Source: Candidatus Rokuibacteriota bacterium
Lineage (GTDB): Bacteria; Methylomirabilota; Methylomirabilia; Rokubacteriales; CSP1-6
Length of the DNA stretch: 7,156 bases
Assembly: GCA_016201645.1 (NCBI GenBank)
Contig: JACQCL010000102.1
Location: 1 to 7,156 of the forward strand
Direction of reading: 5' to 3'
Under the pieces are notes generated by a model, which worked only from the letters and a program-made list of their open reading frames with translations, had not been told where the DNA came from and searched no databases. Below, piece by piece: positions 6,100-7,156 of this stretch. Within the stretch, counting starts at the first letter, position 1; the number at the start of each line of letters is the position of its first letter. A program made the translations under genes and the position numbers.

Positions 6100-7156
6100 T
6101 TACGTCGTGTACTTGGCGTTGACCCGCACGTACTCCTCCGACAGATCGCAGGTCCAGACGTGAGCTTCCCCGCGACCCAGCCCCAGGTCAATCTGGATGG
6201 TGAACTCGGGACGCGCCATAATTTCCCGCACCCGCTCCAGCTTCGCCCCCTGATGGAGCTGACCACCCGCCACCACGGGCTCGTCATCAAACCAGATGCC
6301 GACCCAATCAGCCCGGACGAGGGCGGGCGATTTCCCCACAGCCATCATGATCCGCCCCCAGTTGGGATCCTGACCGTTGATCGCGGTTTTGACCAAGGGG
6401 GAGTTGGCGACGGAACGGGCCGCGACGATGGCGTCACGACGGCTTTTGGCGCCGCGCACCACCACCTTGACCAACTTGGTCGCGCCTTCGCCGTCCTTGA
6501 GAAGCAGCATGGCGAGCTTCTCGGTGATCGCGTCCAACCCCTGCCGGAATTGGCGAAGACCTCGGCTCCCCTTTTCGAGGACCCCATTTTCCGCCAACCC
6601 GTTGGCGAGGATCGCCGCCGTGTCACTGGTGGACTGATCCCCATCCACGCTAATCCGGTTGAAGCTGCGCTCGACAGATCGGCGAAGGGCGACGGCCAGC
6701 GCGTCCTGCGACACCACCGCGTCCGTGGCCAGGAAGCAGAACATCGTCGCCATGTGGGGCTCGATCATGCCGACCCCTTTGGCGATACCGCCGATCGTCA
6801 CCGGCCTGCCGGCGACCTCGAGCCGCAACGCCGCTTCCTTTGGCCGGGTATCCGTCGTTAGAATTCCTTCAGCAGCACTTCGCCCGCCCTGGGGGGAAAG
6901 TGACTTCACCAACTTCGGAAGACCGGCCCGGATCCGGTCCATCGGGAGCGGGCGACCGATGACCCCGGTGGAAGCCACGAGGACCTGGCGGGGCGCGATC
7001 CGAAGCAGGTCGCCGACAATCGCGGTCATCTCACGGGCGTCTCTCAAACCCTGCTCCCCGGTGCAGACGTTGGAACACCCGCTCGAGGCGACGATCGCCT
7101 GGATCGTCCCTCCCTTGATGTGCTCCGTGGAGACCTGAACCGGCGCGCCCTTGACC
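6100..7156 (-). CDS. argJ: Glutamate N-acetyltransferase / ornithine acetyltransferase ArgJ, 5' end beyond window
   Basis: Transfers acetyl from N-acetylornithine to glutamate in the cyclic arginine pathway; bifunctional members also use acetyl-CoA. 351 residues are visible, with the N-terminus (probably about 40-60 residues) outside the window. In visible numbering, the oxyanion-hole Thr-Gly is at 63-64 in ASTGVIG. The self-cleavage site is Ala136|Thr137 in KGVGMIEPHMATMF, so Thr137 would become the N-terminal nucleophile of the beta chain. The 74-residue spacing between the two matches other ArgJ proteins (73 in M. tuberculosis). VDGDQSTSD, DPNWGRI and the C-terminal end NAKYTT are also typical. 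One deviation is SSGCSNVCTGEQG (24-36) where the family usually has NSGNANxxTGEQG. The gene is separated from rpsB by 141 bp and a hairpin, so it is probably a separate transcript or a weakly linked one. Confidence 0.95.
   Translation of the reverse strand, partial: VKGAPVQVSTEHIKGGTIQAIVASSGCSNVCTGEQGLRDAREMTAIVGDLLRIAPRQVLVASTGVIGRPLPMDRIRAGLPKLVKSLSPQGGRSAAEGILTTDTRPKEAALRLEVAGRPVTIGGIAKGVGMIEPHMATMFCFLATDAVVSQDALAVALRRSVERSFNRISVDGDQSTSDTAAILANGLAENGVLEKGSRGLRQFRQGLDAITEKLAMLLLKDGEGATKLVKVVVRGAKSRRDAIVAARSVANSPLVKTAINGQDPNWGRIMMAVGKSPALVRADWVGIWFDDEPVVAGGQLHQGAKLERVREIMARPEFTIQIDLGLGRGEAHVWTCDLSEEYVRVNAKYTT

Noticed and set aside
4618..6861. A 747-codon open frame on the plus strand spanning tsf, rpsB and most of argJ
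   Set aside because: It is codon-aligned antisense to three genes that share the same phase. Plus-strand stops in this register require TTA, CTA or TCA codons on the minus strand, which are rare in GC-rich genes. The product resembles no family and is dominated by His, Arg, Asp and Leu, as expected for reverse-complement translation.
1..7156. A novel system, mobile element, CRISPR array or tRNA/rRNA gene
   Set aside because: Genes fill nearly the whole window, all assignable to conserved housekeeping families. No direct-repeat arrays, transposase motifs, terminal inverted repeats or RNA-gene signatures were seen.

Overview
All genes in this window lie on the minus strand, so transcription runs from high to low coordinates. 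It is a GC-rich bacterial chromosomal segment with a widely conserved housekeeping order: argJ (5' end cut off), rpsB, tsf, pyrH, frr, uppS, cdsA, dxr, rseP (3' end cut off). The source cannot be named from this alone. High GC, a short EF-Ts of 201 residues, frequent GTG starts and argJ directly upstream of rpsB suggest a GC-rich, possibly uncultured lineage (for example Methylomirabilota/Rokubacteria-like or deltaproteobacterial). That is an inference with low confidence.

Layout, in the direction of transcription. (1) 7156-6100: argJ, arginine biosynthesis. (2) 6099-5959: a 141-bp spacer with a perfect 11-bp GC hairpin just after argJ, then the rpsB leader. (3) 5958-3260: rpsB, tsf, pyrH and frr, with gaps of only 15, 14 and 6 bp. 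This is a translation block (ribosomal protein S2, EF-Ts, ribosome recycling factor) with UMP kinase inserted. (4) 3259-3155: a 105-bp spacer, the only sizeable break in the cluster, with a weak hairpin followed by TTTT and an uppS start that lacks a Shine-Dalgarno sequence. (5) 3154-1: uppS, cdsA, dxr and rseP, which overlap or nearly touch (1-bp overlap, 4-bp ATGA overlap, 18-bp gap). This is a cell-envelope and isoprenoid block.

How the genes work together: dxr makes MEP, the committed precursor of IPP and DMAPP. uppS condenses IPP into undecaprenyl diphosphate, the lipid carrier for peptidoglycan and other envelope glycans. cdsA makes CDP-diacylglycerol for phospholipids. rseP is the site-2 protease of envelope stress signalling. 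rpsB, tsf and frr serve translation, and pyrH feeds UTP/CTP synthesis, which supplies RNA, UDP-sugars and the CTP used by CdsA.

No mobile element, CRISPR array, RNA gene or novel multi-gene system was found. All reading frames look intact, and every enzyme whose catalytic residues lie in the window retains them, apart from one acidic substitution in CdsA. The points worth a second look are the two spacers, the short EF-Ts, and single-motif deviations in ArgJ and CdsA. The very long plus-strand open frames are codon-aligned antisense shadows.
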